Notes: generated by a model from the sequence alone, not told the origin. DNA of 64,000 nucleotides from Bin87 sp965232895 (GCA_965232895.1 OZ247430.1:3720001-3784000); one strand, 5' to 3'. Numbered from the stretch's first letter, positions 25,962 through 34,842 are shown. Translations and numbers: made by a program.

Positions 25962-27803
25962 TCAGCGGATGCCCGACAGAGCGCGGTCAAGGTTGAACGC
26001 GCTGCTGATCAGGGCGAGGTGGGTGAATGCCTGGGGGAAGTTGCCGAGTCCCTCGCCGCTGGGCCCGGTCTCCTCGGCGTACAGCCCGAGGTGGTTGGCG
26101 TAACCCAGCATCTTCTCGAACATGAGGCGGGCCTGGTCGAGCCGGCGAGGATCGCCCCAGCCGGCGCGGGTCAGCGCTTCCACCAGCCAGAAGGTGCACA
26201 TGTTGAACGTGCCTTCATGCCCGGTCAGGCCGTCGGTGAACTGCTCGTGATTGTAACGGTACACGAGGCTGTCCGACACCAACCCTCCCTGCTGGGGGCT
26301 GCGATTGATGGCGTCGATGGTGCTCAACATGCGGGGGTCGGTCGGCGACATGAAGAAGACCAGCGGCATGAGCAGGTTGGATGCGTCCAGCGAGTCGCTG
26401 CCGTAGTGCTGGACGAAAGCCTGCCGATCCCGGCTCCAGCCGCGGGTCTGAATCTCCTCGTAAATTTCGTCGCGGGTGGATATCCAGCGCTCGCGCTCGG
26501 AGGGGAACGAGCGCAACTCTGACAGTTTGATCGCTCGGTCGAGCATGACCCAGCACATCAGCTTGGAGTAGACGAACTGCTGACGCCCGCCGCGGGTTTC
26601 CCAGATGCCCTCGTCGGCCAACCGCCAGTTGCCGCACACCCAGTTGGTCATCTGTCGGAGCTTGGTCCAGAAGTCGTAGGATATGGGTTCGCCGTACCGG
26701 TTGAACAGGTAGACCGAATCCATGAGCTCGCCGTAGATGTCGAGCTGCAACTGGTCGTAGGCGCCGTTCCCGATGCGGACCGGCTTTGAGCCCCGATAGC
26801 CGTCCAGGTGGTCCAGAGTCACTTCCTCGAGGTTCCGGCGGCCATCGATGCCGTAGAGGATCTGGATGTTGCTCCAGTCGCCGTCGAAGGGATCTATCTG
26901 GGCTTCCAGCCAGTGCATGAAGTGACTGGCCTCGTTCGTGAATCCGATGCGGAGCAGGGCGTACAGGGTAAAGGCGGCGTCTCGGATCCAGGTGTAGCGG
27001 TAATCCCAGTTGCGCACGCCTCCCAATTCCTCCGGGAGGCTGCAGGTGGGTGCGGCGATGATGGCGCCCGTGGGTTCGTACGTGAGGAGTTTGAGGACAA
27101 GTGCGGATCTCTCGACCATCTCCCGCCAGCGGCCCTTATAGGTGCACTGGGACAGCCAGTTCCTCCAGTAGGAAACAGTTTCCTCGAACAGGGCGGTGCT
27201 TTCCCGTTCCGACGGCGGATGGTAGTCGACAGTGTCGTCTCCCATGAGGCCGATTGAGAATGTTGAGGATTCCCCTTCGTTGAGCACGAAGGCTCCGAGC
27301 ACTCCGTTGTCGTGTTTTTCCAGCAGGATATCGGTGGACAGTTGCAGGCCTATGTCATTTGCAATGAAGGCCGCTCCGTTCTCGTTCAGTTCTACCCGGT
27401 GGGCGTCCCGCGCGTAATTGAACGCCGGATAGCATTCCAGGAAGAACGGAACCACGCCGCGGACACAGTTAACGCGCCGGATTAATTCAGTGTGGCGATG
27501 CGGGCGTCCGGGCGTCGGCACCGGCATGAAGTCGATGACCTCAGCGACCCCGTTTTCGGCGAGGAATCGGGTGATGAGCACGTTGGTGTCAGGCCAGTAG
27601 ACCTGGCGCTGCACCGGCGGGGAGTCCAGCAGAGGGGCGACTTTGAAGTAACCGCCCTTCTTGTCGTCCAGGATTGCGCCGAATACGCTGGGCGAATCGA
27701 AATCGGGGCAGCAGAACCAGTCCACGGACCCGTTGACCCCGATCAGGGCACAGGTCCGCATGTTGCCGACGATTCCGTATTGCTCTATCGGCAGGTAGGC
27801 CAT
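25962..27803 (-). CDS. Glycoside hydrolase family 15 protein (trehalase/glucoamylase-like)
   Basis: 613 residues. Two-part GH15 architecture: an N-terminal beta-sandwich domain (about 1-220, starting AYLPIEQYGIVGNMRTCALI and containing GSVDWFCCPDFDSPSVFG) and an (alpha/alpha)6 catalytic barrel. Barrel motifs include RNWDYRYTWIRDAAFTLYAL and FNMCTFWLVEALTRAG. Enzymes of this class release glucose from alpha-linked glucans or split trehalose. No signal peptide, so cytoplasmic. Followed by the SMP-30 gene. Confidence 0.9.
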   Translation of the reverse strand: MAYLPIEQYGIVGNMRTCALIGVNGSVDWFCCPDFDSPSVFGAILDDKKGGYFKVAPLLDSPPVQRQVYWPDTNVLITRFLAENGVAEVIDFMPVPTPGRPHRHTELIRRVNCVRGVVPFFLECYPAFNYARDAHRVELNENGAAFIANDIGLQLSTDILLEKHDNGVLGAFVLNEGESSTFSIGLMGDDTVDYHPPSERESTALFEETVSYWRNWLSQCTYKGRWREMVERSALVLKLLTYEPTGAIIAAPTCSLPEELGGVRNWDYRYTWIRDAAFTLYALLRIGFTNEASHFMHWLEAQIDPFDGDWSNIQILYGIDGRRNLEEVTLDHLDGYRGSKPVRIGNGAYDQLQLDIYGELMDSVYLFNRYGEPISYDFWTKLRQMTNWVCGNWRLADEGIWETRGGRQQFVYSKLMCWVMLDRAIKLSELRSFPSERERWISTRDEIYEEIQTRGWSRDRQAFVQHYGSDSLDASNLLMPLVFFMSPTDPRMLSTIDAINRSPQQGGLVSDSLVYRYNHEQFTDGLTGHEGTFNMCTFWLVEALTRAGWGDPRRLDQARLMFEKMLGYANHLGLYAEETGPSGEGLGNFPQAFTHLALISSAFNLDRALSGIR

Positions 27804-27824
27804 GATTCGGCCCTCACTGTTTGA

Positions 27825-28439
27825 TTATCCCGTCGAGGTCTCCAGCGTGGCTACGCTGAACACCACCCGAAACGGGTTGCAGTATATGACCACGCTCTGG
27901 ACATCGGCCAGTGATACGTTGGCCGGGATGTCGTAATTTTGGGATCCGACGTTGCCCTTCAGCTTGCCCAGCTCGATGTATCCCGCGTCATCCAGGTCGG
28001 AATGGCTCTCCGGGTTGGGGGTGTTGACCAGGAGTACGCGGAGGTCGGGCCCGTTGGTGACGCGGAAGTCCTCCAGCCGGAGGATGTGCCCTCCTTCGGA
28101 ACCGAGGTCATACACCGTGGCGCTACCCGAACCCTGGTGGAAGGAGTCGGCGTCGCGGAATTGGCCACTGAGGCCGGCCTGGGGTTGGGTCTGGGAGCCC
28201 GCTGAACCCGAGGAATCGGGCATGACCTCATCGACCGGGCGTTCCAGGTTGGCCGCTGCGGCCATGACGTCCTCGACTTCAGCCATGGTCATGCTGGCGG
28301 GGACGACGGCCCGGGTGGCCAGCGGAAAATCCTCGTTGACCTCGTTCGTGATGAGGAGCGGGCTGAGGAGCCACCAAGCCAGCCACGCCAGGGGAATGAC
28401 AATCAGGATTCCGAGTCCGACCAGCAAATATCGAAGCAT
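27825..28439 (-). CDS. Membrane-anchored DM13-domain protein
   Basis: 204 residues. One N-terminal membrane segment (LLVGLGILIVIPLAWLAWWL) anchors it; the rest would be extracytoplasmic. The C-terminal ~100 residues match a DM13 domain: SGQFRDADSFHQGSGSATVY, the LRLEDFRVTNGPDLRVLL strand, NYDIPA and the closing VVIYCNPFRVVFSVATL with its single Cys. DM13 domains are proposed redox modules, an idea that is itself inference. It lies 21 bases upstream of the GH15 gene on the same strand. Confidence 0.8.
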   Translation of the reverse strand: MLRYLLVGLGILIVIPLAWLAWWLLSPLLITNEVNEDFPLATRAVVPASMTMAEVEDVMAAAANLERPVDEVMPDSSGSAGSQTQPQAGLSGQFRDADSFHQGSGSATVYDLGSEGGHILRLEDFRVTNGPDLRVLLVNTPNPESHSDLDDAGYIELGKLKGNVGSQNYDIPANVSLADVQSVVIYCNPFRVVFSVATLETSTG

Positions 28440-28475
28440 TATTGCGCTCCACTTATTGGGATGGGTTATGGGGGA

Positions 28476-29315
28476 TCAGGACAGCGTAGACCTCAATCTG
28501 GACAAAGCATTCCTCACCGTCTCGATATCGTCGGCATTGGGCGCTGCTTCGATGTACGCTGCGAAATCATCGGCAGATTGTTGATGGTTGCCAGCCTTGA
28601 GATGCACCACGCCCCGGTCGCGTTGCTCCTCGGGTCGGTCGGGCAGGACCGCCATCAACCCGCCGATGGTGGTGATGCAGCGGTCGAATTCCTCGCGGTC
28701 CCAATATATCGCTTTCAGGTTGCGGAGGACGCGAGCCAGGATTTCGCGAGGCGTCACCGGATTCAGGTGGCGCTCCTCCAGGCGGGCGTCATCCCCGGCG
28801 GTCTGGCGCAGGACTGCGCCGCACTCGTCGCGGTTCATGAGCAAGCCACCGTTGAAGGCGTCGACAAAATAGTTCTCTTCGTCGCGGTGGCGGACCAGGA
28901 AGTGCCCCGGCATGCCGATGCCCAGCACCGGAACGCCGGCGCGCCGGCCCACCTCGATGCACAGCAGGGACAAGGTGATGGGGATGCCCAGGCGGCTCTG
29001 CAGCACCTGGTTCAGGTAGGAATTGTTGGGGTCGTAGTAATCGTCCCGATTGCCGGAGAAGCCGATGACGCCGAAGAGCAGGTCGGTGATGGCGTTGAGT
29101 TCCTCCAGAGGGCCGGCTTCCGAGGGCATCCGGGCCTGCGCGGCTTCGGCCATCCGGTCGAGGTTGGCGCAGCAGCCGTCGATGTCGACGTTAGGGTCGT
29201 TGGTGGACGCCACCAACAGGGCGCCCGTGCCGAGGTCGAAATCACCGGCCACGGTGTCAGCCGACTCGGAACCTAACAGCCTCTGCAATTCGAGGATCGC
29301 ATCTGCCGTAAACAT
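28476..29315 (-). CDS. SirB1-family protein (transglutaminase-like plus TPR)
   Basis: 279 residues. The N-terminal two thirds resemble the SirB1 transglutaminase-like fold: YYDPNNSYLNQVLQSRLGIP, LSLLCIEVGRRAGVPVLGIG, MPGHFLVRH and NYFVDAFNGG contain the Cys, His and Asp expected of the fold. The last ~80 residues are TPR-like helices (RDRGVVHLKAGNHQQSADDF). Members are broadly distributed with no settled function. 36 bases separate it from the DM13 gene. Confidence 0.82.
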   Translation of the reverse strand: MFTADAILELQRLLGSESADTVAGDFDLGTGALLVASTNDPNVDIDGCCANLDRMAEAAQARMPSEAGPLEELNAITDLLFGVIGFSGNRDDYYDPNNSYLNQVLQSRLGIPITLSLLCIEVGRRAGVPVLGIGMPGHFLVRHRDEENYFVDAFNGGLLMNRDECGAVLRQTAGDDARLEERHLNPVTPREILARVLRNLKAIYWDREEFDRCITTIGGLMAVLPDRPEEQRDRGVVHLKAGNHQQSADDFAAYIEAAPNADDIETVRNALSRLRSTLS

Positions 29316-29339
29316 AAACTGCTCCCTTAACGGCCGGAG

Positions 29340-29612
29340 CTAGACGCCGATGCCGGCCGAGCGGCGGCGGCGAAATTCGGCGGCAGTGACGTCCTCCACC
29401 GGAGGATTGCCGGGGTAGCTGGCCTGTTCGGCGGTGACCGTTGCCTCGCGCTCCGCGATGTCGCGGATTTCACGGGTTTCCGCTCCGCAGTAGTCACACC
29501 AGGTCAGGTCACTGGTCATTAGCCGCATGTTGTCTTTCTTGACCGTCATGGTGCCAAATTCCGCAGAACAGTCGGCGCAGCGGCGGACTATGGTGACGTC
29601 GGTTATCGGCAA
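29340..29612 (-). CDS. Small protein with paired CxxC motifs (zinc-ribbon-like)
   Basis: 90 residues from a TTG start. CADC near the N-terminus and CDYC about 28 residues later form a likely zinc ribbon; a C-terminal helix ends AAEFRRRRSAGIGV. TTG at 29612 was chosen because AGGAGG sits eight bases upstream; the longer frame upstream reads as low-complexity Arg-rich sequence. Function unknown. It is transcribed toward the SirB1 gene. Confidence 0.55.
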   Translation of the reverse strand: MPITDVTIVRRCADCSAEFGTMTVKKDNMRLMTSDLTWCDYCGAETREIRDIAEREATVTAEQASYPGNPPVEDVTAAEFRRRRSAGIGV

Positions 29613-29748
29613 AACTATTCCCTCCTGAGTTACCCAGCGACGCGGCGGGTTCAATCTGGCGAAATGGCTGGTAGCTGAACCCCGGTCGCGGTCGTGGGGA
29701 GCAACGGCGGCACAGACCCGGTTCTGCCCGCGCTGCCACGTGGTCGGA

Positions 29749-30507
29749 TCAGCGTGCAGTAAAGCCTCCGTCAACGACCAGCTCGGCGCCGGTTACGTAG
29801 GACGCATCGTCGCTGGCCAGGAACAGCACCGCGTTGGCGACCTCTTCCTGCCGACCCTCACGGCCCATAGGCACCTGCTCTTCGATCATGGAACGACGGC
29901 CGTCCCGCACGTCTTCGGTGGAGATGCTGCCCATCATGGGCGGCATATAACCGGGATGGACGGAGTTGACCCGGATGTTCTCGGTTCCGTAGCGGACCGC
30001 CATGGCCTTGGTGAAGATGCGCACGGAGCCCTTGGACGCGTTGTAAGCCGGGTGGCCGCTGAGCATGCCCACCAGGCCGGCGATGGACGAGATGTTCACG
30101 ATGGACCCGCCGCCGTTCTGGCGCATCTGGGCGATGGCGTGCTTGGCGCCGAGGAACACCCCGGTGGAGTTGATGTCCATGATGCGGGACCACGCTTCGA
30201 GGCTGTCGTCGTCGGGCACCGCGCGGCTGCTGATGCCGGCGTTGTTGACGAGGATGTCCAGGCGGCCGAAGCGGGACACGGCCTGGGAAACCACGTTGGC
30301 CCAGGCGTCTTCGCTGGTCACGTCGGTGTGAATGTAGACGCTTTCGCCGCCGGCCTCGTTGATCTCTGCCTCCACCTGCCGGCCATCATCGTCGCGGATG
30401 TCGGCGATGACCACCCGGGCGCCTTCGCGGGCGAACAGGCGGGATTCCACAGCGCCCATACCGTGCGCGCCGCCGCTGACGATGGCGACCTTGCCTTCCA
30501 ATCGCAT
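29749..30507 (-). CDS. Short-chain dehydrogenase/reductase
   Basis: 252 residues, classical SDR. NAD(P) site SGGAHGMG at the N-terminus, the DIR segment favouring NAD, NNAGIS after the fourth strand, the catalytic Ser in IVNISSIAG and YNASK with catalytic Tyr and Lys. C-terminal VTGAELVVDGGFTAR is typical. Substrate not predictable. I chose the ATG of MRLEGKVAIVSGG; AGGAGA lies upstream. Confidence 0.9.
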   Translation of the reverse strand: MRLEGKVAIVSGGAHGMGAVESRLFAREGARVVIADIRDDDGRQVEAEINEAGGESVYIHTDVTSEDAWANVVSQAVSRFGRLDILVNNAGISSRAVPDDDSLEAWSRIMDINSTGVFLGAKHAIAQMRQNGGGSIVNISSIAGLVGMLSGHPAYNASKGSVRIFTKAMAVRYGTENIRVNSVHPGYMPPMMGSISTEDVRDGRRSMIEEQVPMGREGRQEEVANAVLFLASDDASYVTGAELVVDGGFTAR

Positions 30508-30716
30508 TGTTTCATCTCCTGGGAAGCTAGATTCGGGGGAAGCCAAATTCGGGGGAAGCGAAATGGTCAAATGCCATAGCTGTCCCCACGATTGTCGGGG
30601 TCCGGCCACAGCATAACCGCCGGACGCCGAGCGTTCAACCTTGCAGGGATGGGTGTATGCTGGTAACGAAGGGCGCACTGAGGACGCCAGGTCCGCGCTT
30701 CAGGCCAGCACACGAC

Positions 30717-31238
30717 ATGTACCAAGCGGCAGTGTTCATCCACCTGGCTTCGGCTATCGTATGGATCGGCGGCAGCCTGTTCCTGGCGCTCGTGCTGATC
30801 CCCGTGCTGCGGCGTTACGCGCCTCCGCCAGGTGAGCCACCGGTGTTGCCGCCCGACATGCTCGGCGCCATGGCCCGGCGGTTCAGGTGGATTTCGTGGG
30901 TGTGCATCGTGTTGCTGGTGGCAACGGGCCTTTACATCCTGCCCACCAGGTACGGCATCGGGTTCGGGGACTTTTTCAGCCTGGGCGGACACTTCGTGGC
31001 GACCCTGCAGGTGAAAGTCGCCCTGGTGGCGGTGGTGATCTGGCTCAGCGCGATTCACGACTTTATCATCGGCCCCTACACCAACCGGCTGATCGAGGCC
31101 ATGCAGGCGGGGGCGGAGCCGCCCGGCTACCTGCCATTGCTGCGGAAGTCGGTCGTGTGGATCGCCCGGATCAACGTGCTGCTGACCATCCTGGTGGTGG
31201 TCGTTGCCGTGACGATGACCCGAGGAACGCCGGTTTAG
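30717..31238 (+). CDS. CopD-like integral membrane protein
   Basis: 173 residues with four membrane segments: AAVFIHLASAIVWIGGSLFL, WISWVCIVLLVATGLYIL, VATLQVKVALVAVVIWL and ARINVLLTILVVVVAV. The HLASAIVWIGG opening resembles CopD-type proteins and related haem-binding membrane subunits, with several His in membrane positions (HL, GGHF, HDF). Start: ATG at 30717 fits related proteins best; an in-frame ATG at 30657 has a better ribosome-binding site but adds a polar 20-residue tail. It precedes a molybdopterin protein by 15 bases, so the two may be a membrane partner and catalytic partner. Confidence 0.6.
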   Translation: MYQAAVFIHLASAIVWIGGSLFLALVLIPVLRRYAPPPGEPPVLPPDMLGAMARRFRWISWVCIVLLVATGLYILPTRYGIGFGDFFSLGGHFVATLQVKVALVAVVIWLSAIHDFIIGPYTNRLIEAMQAGAEPPGYLPLLRKSVVWIARINVLLTILVVVVAVTMTRGTPV

Positions 31239-31253
31239 CCTGGAGGTGCAGAA

Positions 31254-31769
31254 ATGACGCAAGCCGAAAGCGCGCCCGTGTACGACACTCTGCCAGTTTT
31301 CGACAACCATCACGGACGCCCGGAAGTCTGGCCGGGACTGCGGGTGAAAGGACTGGTCGAGCAGCCCACCGTGTTCAGTGCGGCGCAGTTGATCGAGCTG
31401 ACGCGGCAGACGATAGTTGACGACTTTCGTTGCGTGGAAGGCTGGTCTGCACCGGGTCAGGAATGGGAAGGGGTTCCCCTTGCGGTTTTGCTGGGCATCG
31501 TGAAGCCACTGCCAACCGCCCGGTTCGCCGCTGTCGCGGCAATGGACTTCAGCGTTGGCGTGGCGCTGGATGATGCAGCGGGCGTCCTGTTGGCGACCCG
31601 TCTCAACGGCGCGGACCTGCCCGAGCAGCATGGCGGCCCGTGCCGCCTGGTCAGCGTGGGACAGGCCTGCTACGCGAGCGTCAAGTGGCTGGACAGTATC
31701 ACGCTTACCGATGTGGCTCCTGACGAGACCGCCCGGGACATTGCGATGGCGCGCAACGCGGGTGGGTAA
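31254..31769 (+). CDS. Molybdopterin-dependent oxidoreductase domain protein (sulfite oxidase fold)
   Basis: 171 residues. The conserved Mo-binding Cys is in DFRCVEGWS, followed by the WEGVPLAVLLGIVKP segment typical of the sulfite oxidase/YedY fold, and GGPCRLVSVGQACYASVKWL. It has no twin-arginine or other signal peptide and is shorter than MsrP/YedY, so it would act in the cytoplasm unless carried by a partner. The CopD-like gene just upstream is the obvious partner. Substrate unknown. Confidence 0.78.
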   Translation: MTQAESAPVYDTLPVFDNHHGRPEVWPGLRVKGLVEQPTVFSAAQLIELTRQTIVDDFRCVEGWSAPGQEWEGVPLAVLLGIVKPLPTARFAAVAAMDFSVGVALDDAAGVLLATRLNGADLPEQHGGPCRLVSVGQACYASVKWLDSITLTDVAPDETARDIAMARNAGG

Positions 31770-31794
31770 ACCTCGTGCGGCGGTGGAGAACGAT

Positions 31795-31895
31795 CAGAAT
31801 CAGGATCTGCAAGATTCAGTGATTTTCGGGATTGAAACTGTTCTGTGGTGGAGATCTGCCAATCCTGCCAATCACAAAATCCTGTAAATCCTGAT
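31795..31895. repeat. Palindromic ~100-bp intergenic repeat, copy B
   Basis: CAGAATCAGGATCTGCAAGA at the left and AATCCTGTAAATCCTGAT at the right end. The block order matches copies at 23144 and 53791. A 161-bp element is inserted exactly at its right end, and the target duplication ATCCTGAT comes from this repeat. Confidence 0.7.
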
Positions 31896-32056
31896 AGGAC
31901 TTACGCAGTTGGGCAGCATAACAAACGTCATTCCCGCGAAAGCGGGAATCCAGTGGCTGAAATCGTTAACAGTGTTCCCGATTCGTTCACTATAAAGTCT
32001 ATGGATTCCTGCTTTCGCAGGAATGATGGGTTTGTAATTTCAAGTGCGTAACTCCT
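31896..32056. mobile_element. 161-bp MITE-like element with 8-bp target duplication
   Basis: Imperfect 16-base terminal inverted repeats AGGACTTACGCAGTTG / CAAGTGCGTAACTCCT, 14 of 16 matching. Flanks ATCCTGAT (31888-31895) and ATCCTGAT (32057-32064) are an 8-bp direct duplication. Its inside (31926-32030) is the same 105-base twin-hairpin core as in the 152-bp elements, but the ends are unrelated to theirs. The junction segment CGTAACTCCTATCCTGAT is repeated in tandem at 32047-32082. Confidence 0.8.
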
Positions 32057-32155
32057 ATCCTGATCGTAACTCCTATCCTGATTATGATGTTTCATGGAAG
32101 CCGGCAAGCGTGAGACCAGGGCTCCGTAGCCGAGCGTTGATCCAGTTGCCTGCGG

Positions 32156-32866
32156 TCAGCGGTCCAGATCGCGGAAACGGTAGCCCAAACCGCGTTCGCT
32201 GAGGATGTACTCGGGGTTGCGGGGGTCGCGTTCCAGTTTCTGCCTGAGGTACGTGACGTAGGTTCGAACGTACTGGTGCTCTCCGCGATACTCCGGGCCC
32301 CAGACGCGCTCCAGCAGCGTGTCGTGGGTGAGCAGTTGGCCCGGGTTGCTGACCAGCTGGTAGAGCAGGCGGTATTCGGTGGGCCGAAGGTGCATGTCCT
32401 GGCCGCCGGCCACGACCTGGCTCTGGTCGAAGTTGATGGTGAGCCAGTCGTCGACGACTACCTCCTGCAAGCGGGGTGGTTCGGCGGCCTCGATGCGGCG
32501 AAAGAGCGCCCGGATTCGTGACGCGAGTTCCCGAGGACTGAATGGCTTGGTGATGTAGTCGTCGGCTCCCAGGTCCAAACCGGCCACGCGATCGGCCTCG
32601 TCTCCCCGGACGGTTACGAAGATCACCGGCACCGACGAAACGGAGCGGATTCGGCGCAGGGTTTCGAACCCGTCCATCTCGGGCATCATGACGTCGAGGA
32701 CTACAAGATCTACGGGCTCGCCGTTGTCCAACTTCTCGAGCGCGCGGGCGCCGTTCTCGGCGGTTACGACGTTGTAGCCTTCGACCTCAAGGTTCATGGC
32801 GGTGAAGCGAACGATGTGAGGCTCATCGTCTACGACCATGATGGTGCGGCGGTCGGTTCCCGTCAT
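32156..32866 (-). CDS. Two-component response regulator, OmpR/PhoB family
   Basis: 236 residues. Receiver domain 1-125: acidic pair VVDDEP (12-14), phospho-acceptor Asp58 in LVVLDVMMPEMDG, switch Thr in VIFVTVRG, and the Lys in ITKPFSPREL. The C-terminal winged helix (about 140-233) has the recognition region EYRGEHQYVRTYVTYLRQKLE and ends in LSERGLGYRF. It acts as a transcription factor once phosphorylated by the kinase encoded upstream. The ATG overlaps the kinase stop codon by four bases. Regulon unknown. Confidence 0.93.
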   Translation of the reverse strand: MTGTDRRTIMVVDDEPHIVRFTAMNLEVEGYNVVTAENGARALEKLDNGEPVDLVVLDVMMPEMDGFETLRRIRSVSSVPVIFVTVRGDEADRVAGLDLGADDYITKPFSPRELASRIRALFRRIEAAEPPRLQEVVVDDWLTINFDQSQVVAGGQDMHLRPTEYRLLYQLVSNPGQLLTHDTLLERVWGPEYRGEHQYVRTYVTYLRQKLERDPRNPEYILSERGLGYRFRDLDR

Positions 32867-34455
32867 GCTGGCGCCTCCGCATCGCTGGGGAAGGCGACGG
32901 AGAACGCCGACCCCCCGCCGGGGACACTCTCTACCCAGATGTCACCGCCGTGGGCCCTCATGATGGCGTTGCAGATGTACAGGCCCAGACCCATCCCGCG
33001 GGAGTGGGAGGATGTTTGGGACTGTGAGCGATGGAAACGTTCGAAGATGCGACGCGACTCCCACCGAGGCACGCCGAGGCCGGTGTCGGCGACGGTGACT
33101 CTGACGGAGCCCCTGGCGTCCTGATCACCGGACACCTGGATCGGGCCGCCGGCGGGCGAGTACTTGATGGCATTGTCCACCAGGTTGACCAGCACCTGCT
33201 CCAGCAGCGCGGGATCGCCGGTTACGGCCGGCAACTGATCCGGAAAGCGGCACAACAGGTGGTGTTTTTCGGAGGTCGATTGCATGCGTTCGATTACATT
33301 CTGGGCGATGCCCGCCATGTCAACCTGCTCCGAGTTGAGCGGCAGCGCGCCGACCTCCAGGCGGGACGCCAGCAACAGTCGATCCATCAGCTGGCTCATG
33401 CGGTCGGTCTCTTCCTCGATGGCTTCGAAGCTGCGGCGCAGGGTGTCGTCATCCCATTGGCCGTCAGGCCGAGACAGGGTGTTCGTGTAGCCCTTGATGA
33501 TCGCCAACGGGGTTTGGAGCTGATGTTCCAGCATCGAGAGGAAGGTTGACCTCATCTCCTCGGTTTCGCGCACGCGGGTCATGTCGCGGACGTTGACCAC
33601 CGCGTTCAATGGAGCCATCTCAGGAGATCGGACCACCGAATAGACCAGCGCTACCTCAGTCCGCTGGCCGGTGGAAGATCGGGCGGCTGCGGCAAGCTCC
33701 GTCACGTTGCCGTCCCAACCGGAGGCGGACTGGTGGGCGTGGAGCATCGGACAGCGACCGGGACAGATGGGCCGGCCCTCGCGGTCCCGCCAGTTCAGCG
33801 CGACGGCGCAGGGCAGTCCCAGCAGCTCCTCCCCGGGCCGTCCCAGCATGCGTTCCATGGCGGGGTTGACGCTGACGATGCGGCGGTCCCCGTCCACCGT
33901 GTATATGCCGTCCGCGCTGCCCTCAAGGATGGATTCGACTCGCTGCTTTTCCTGGGTCAGCAGGTGTGCCAGGCGGGCAGACTGAACGGCGATGGCGGCC
34001 TGCTCGGCGAACGCGGCCAGCACCGGAGGGTCCAGCCGGGAGAAGTTGGCGGCATCGGAGGAGCGGAGCACGAAGATCAGCCCCACGGTCTCGTCGCTGG
34101 TGTAGAGGGGAACGGCCATGACCGGGTTCTGCAGCTCTCCGGTGGTGGAGATGGGCAAGGCAGACTGGGGAAACAGGGCAGACAGGAGGGCGAACTGCTC
34201 CCGGCTGAGCGCCAGGTCCGGTATGGCCTCGTTGAGCAGCGGGCGGATGCGGGCGATCTGAGGCACGTCGAGGCCGTAGGCTCCGGTGACTACGAACCGG
34301 CGGACGGCGTCGTCCCAGGTGGCTACGACGGCCGCGCTGCCTCCCAACGCGCGCACGGCGTTGCGCAGGATGCCCTCCAGTTCCGGCTGCAGCTCGACGC
34401 CGGTGTCGAGCTGCGTGCGTCCAGGAGGATGTGCGTTGAAGTGTCGGGTCACCAT
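32863..34455 (-). CDS. Sensor histidine kinase with GAF-like and PAS domains, soluble
   Basis: 530 residues with no membrane segment. A GAF-like N-terminal domain (about 20-165) leads to a PAS domain (about 170-300: ILEGSADGIYTVDGDRRIVS, NPAMERMLG), then HisKA with phospho-His near 311 in SMLEHQLQTPLAIIKGY, and the HATPase_c domain (N box NLVDNAIKYSP, ADTGLGVP, GMGLGLYICNAIM). The H box reads EHQLQTP where most kinases have SHELRTP, but the His and Pro remain. The PAS segment contains a CPGRCPML motif, so a Cys-bound cofactor is possible. Pairs with the response regulator by 4-base overlap. Confidence 0.9.
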   Translation of the reverse strand: MVTRHFNAHPPGRTQLDTGVELQPELEGILRNAVRALGGSAAVVATWDDAVRRFVVTGAYGLDVPQIARIRPLLNEAIPDLALSREQFALLSALFPQSALPISTTGELQNPVMAVPLYTSDETVGLIFVLRSSDAANFSRLDPPVLAAFAEQAAIAVQSARLAHLLTQEKQRVESILEGSADGIYTVDGDRRIVSVNPAMERMLGRPGEELLGLPCAVALNWRDREGRPICPGRCPMLHAHQSASGWDGNVTELAAAARSSTGQRTEVALVYSVVRSPEMAPLNAVVNVRDMTRVRETEEMRSTFLSMLEHQLQTPLAIIKGYTNTLSRPDGQWDDDTLRRSFEAIEEETDRMSQLMDRLLLASRLEVGALPLNSEQVDMAGIAQNVIERMQSTSEKHHLLCRFPDQLPAVTGDPALLEQVLVNLVDNAIKYSPAGGPIQVSGDQDARGSVRVTVADTGLGVPRWESRRIFERFHRSQSQTSSHSRGMGLGLYICNAIMRAHGGDIWVESVPGGGSAFSVAFPSDAEAPA

Positions 34456-34597
34456 GGGATGGCCGAATACATCCAGTAGGCAGCGATTTCCAACGCAATT
34501 TTAACATTAAGGCCATTGGAAAGCGGTCACGTGCGGGTCAAAATATATGGCAAGCCTAGCCGGTCGGAGCCGCAACGGCCGATGCGAGGAGGTAACA

Positions 34598-34783
34598 ATG
34601 CCAAGGTACGTTTACCGATGCACTGCCTGTGACCACGAATTCGACCAAAGGCAGAGTTTCGGCGCTTCGTCGGAAGGGGAATGCCCCGAATGTTCCGGCG
34701 TGGCGCGTCGTGTGTTCCACGCGGTGCCGGTGATCTACAAAGGATCCGGCTTCTACACCACGGACTACGCACGCAAGAAGTAA
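34598..34783 (+). CDS. FmdB-family zinc-ribbon protein
   Basis: 61 residues, typical size. PRYVYRCTACDHEFDQRQSF and GECPECSG form the two CxxC knuckles of the FmdB regulatory-protein family. The C-terminus FYTTDYARKK is also characteristic. AGGAGGT lies six bases before the ATG. It stands 59 bases upstream of groES on the same strand, a common arrangement in Chloroflexota-like genomes; role uncertain. Confidence 0.85.
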   Translation: MPRYVYRCTACDHEFDQRQSFGASSEGECPECSGVARRVFHAVPVIYKGSGFYTTDYARKK

Positions 34784-34842
34784 CCGCTTCCCGACGGGTC
34801 GCGGATCAACCAGGCCAACCAAACAACGCAAGGAGGCATTCA

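Noticed and set aside
34456..34842. CIRCE element upstream of groES
   Set aside because: No TTAGCACTC-N9-GAGTGCTAA-like dyad is present.
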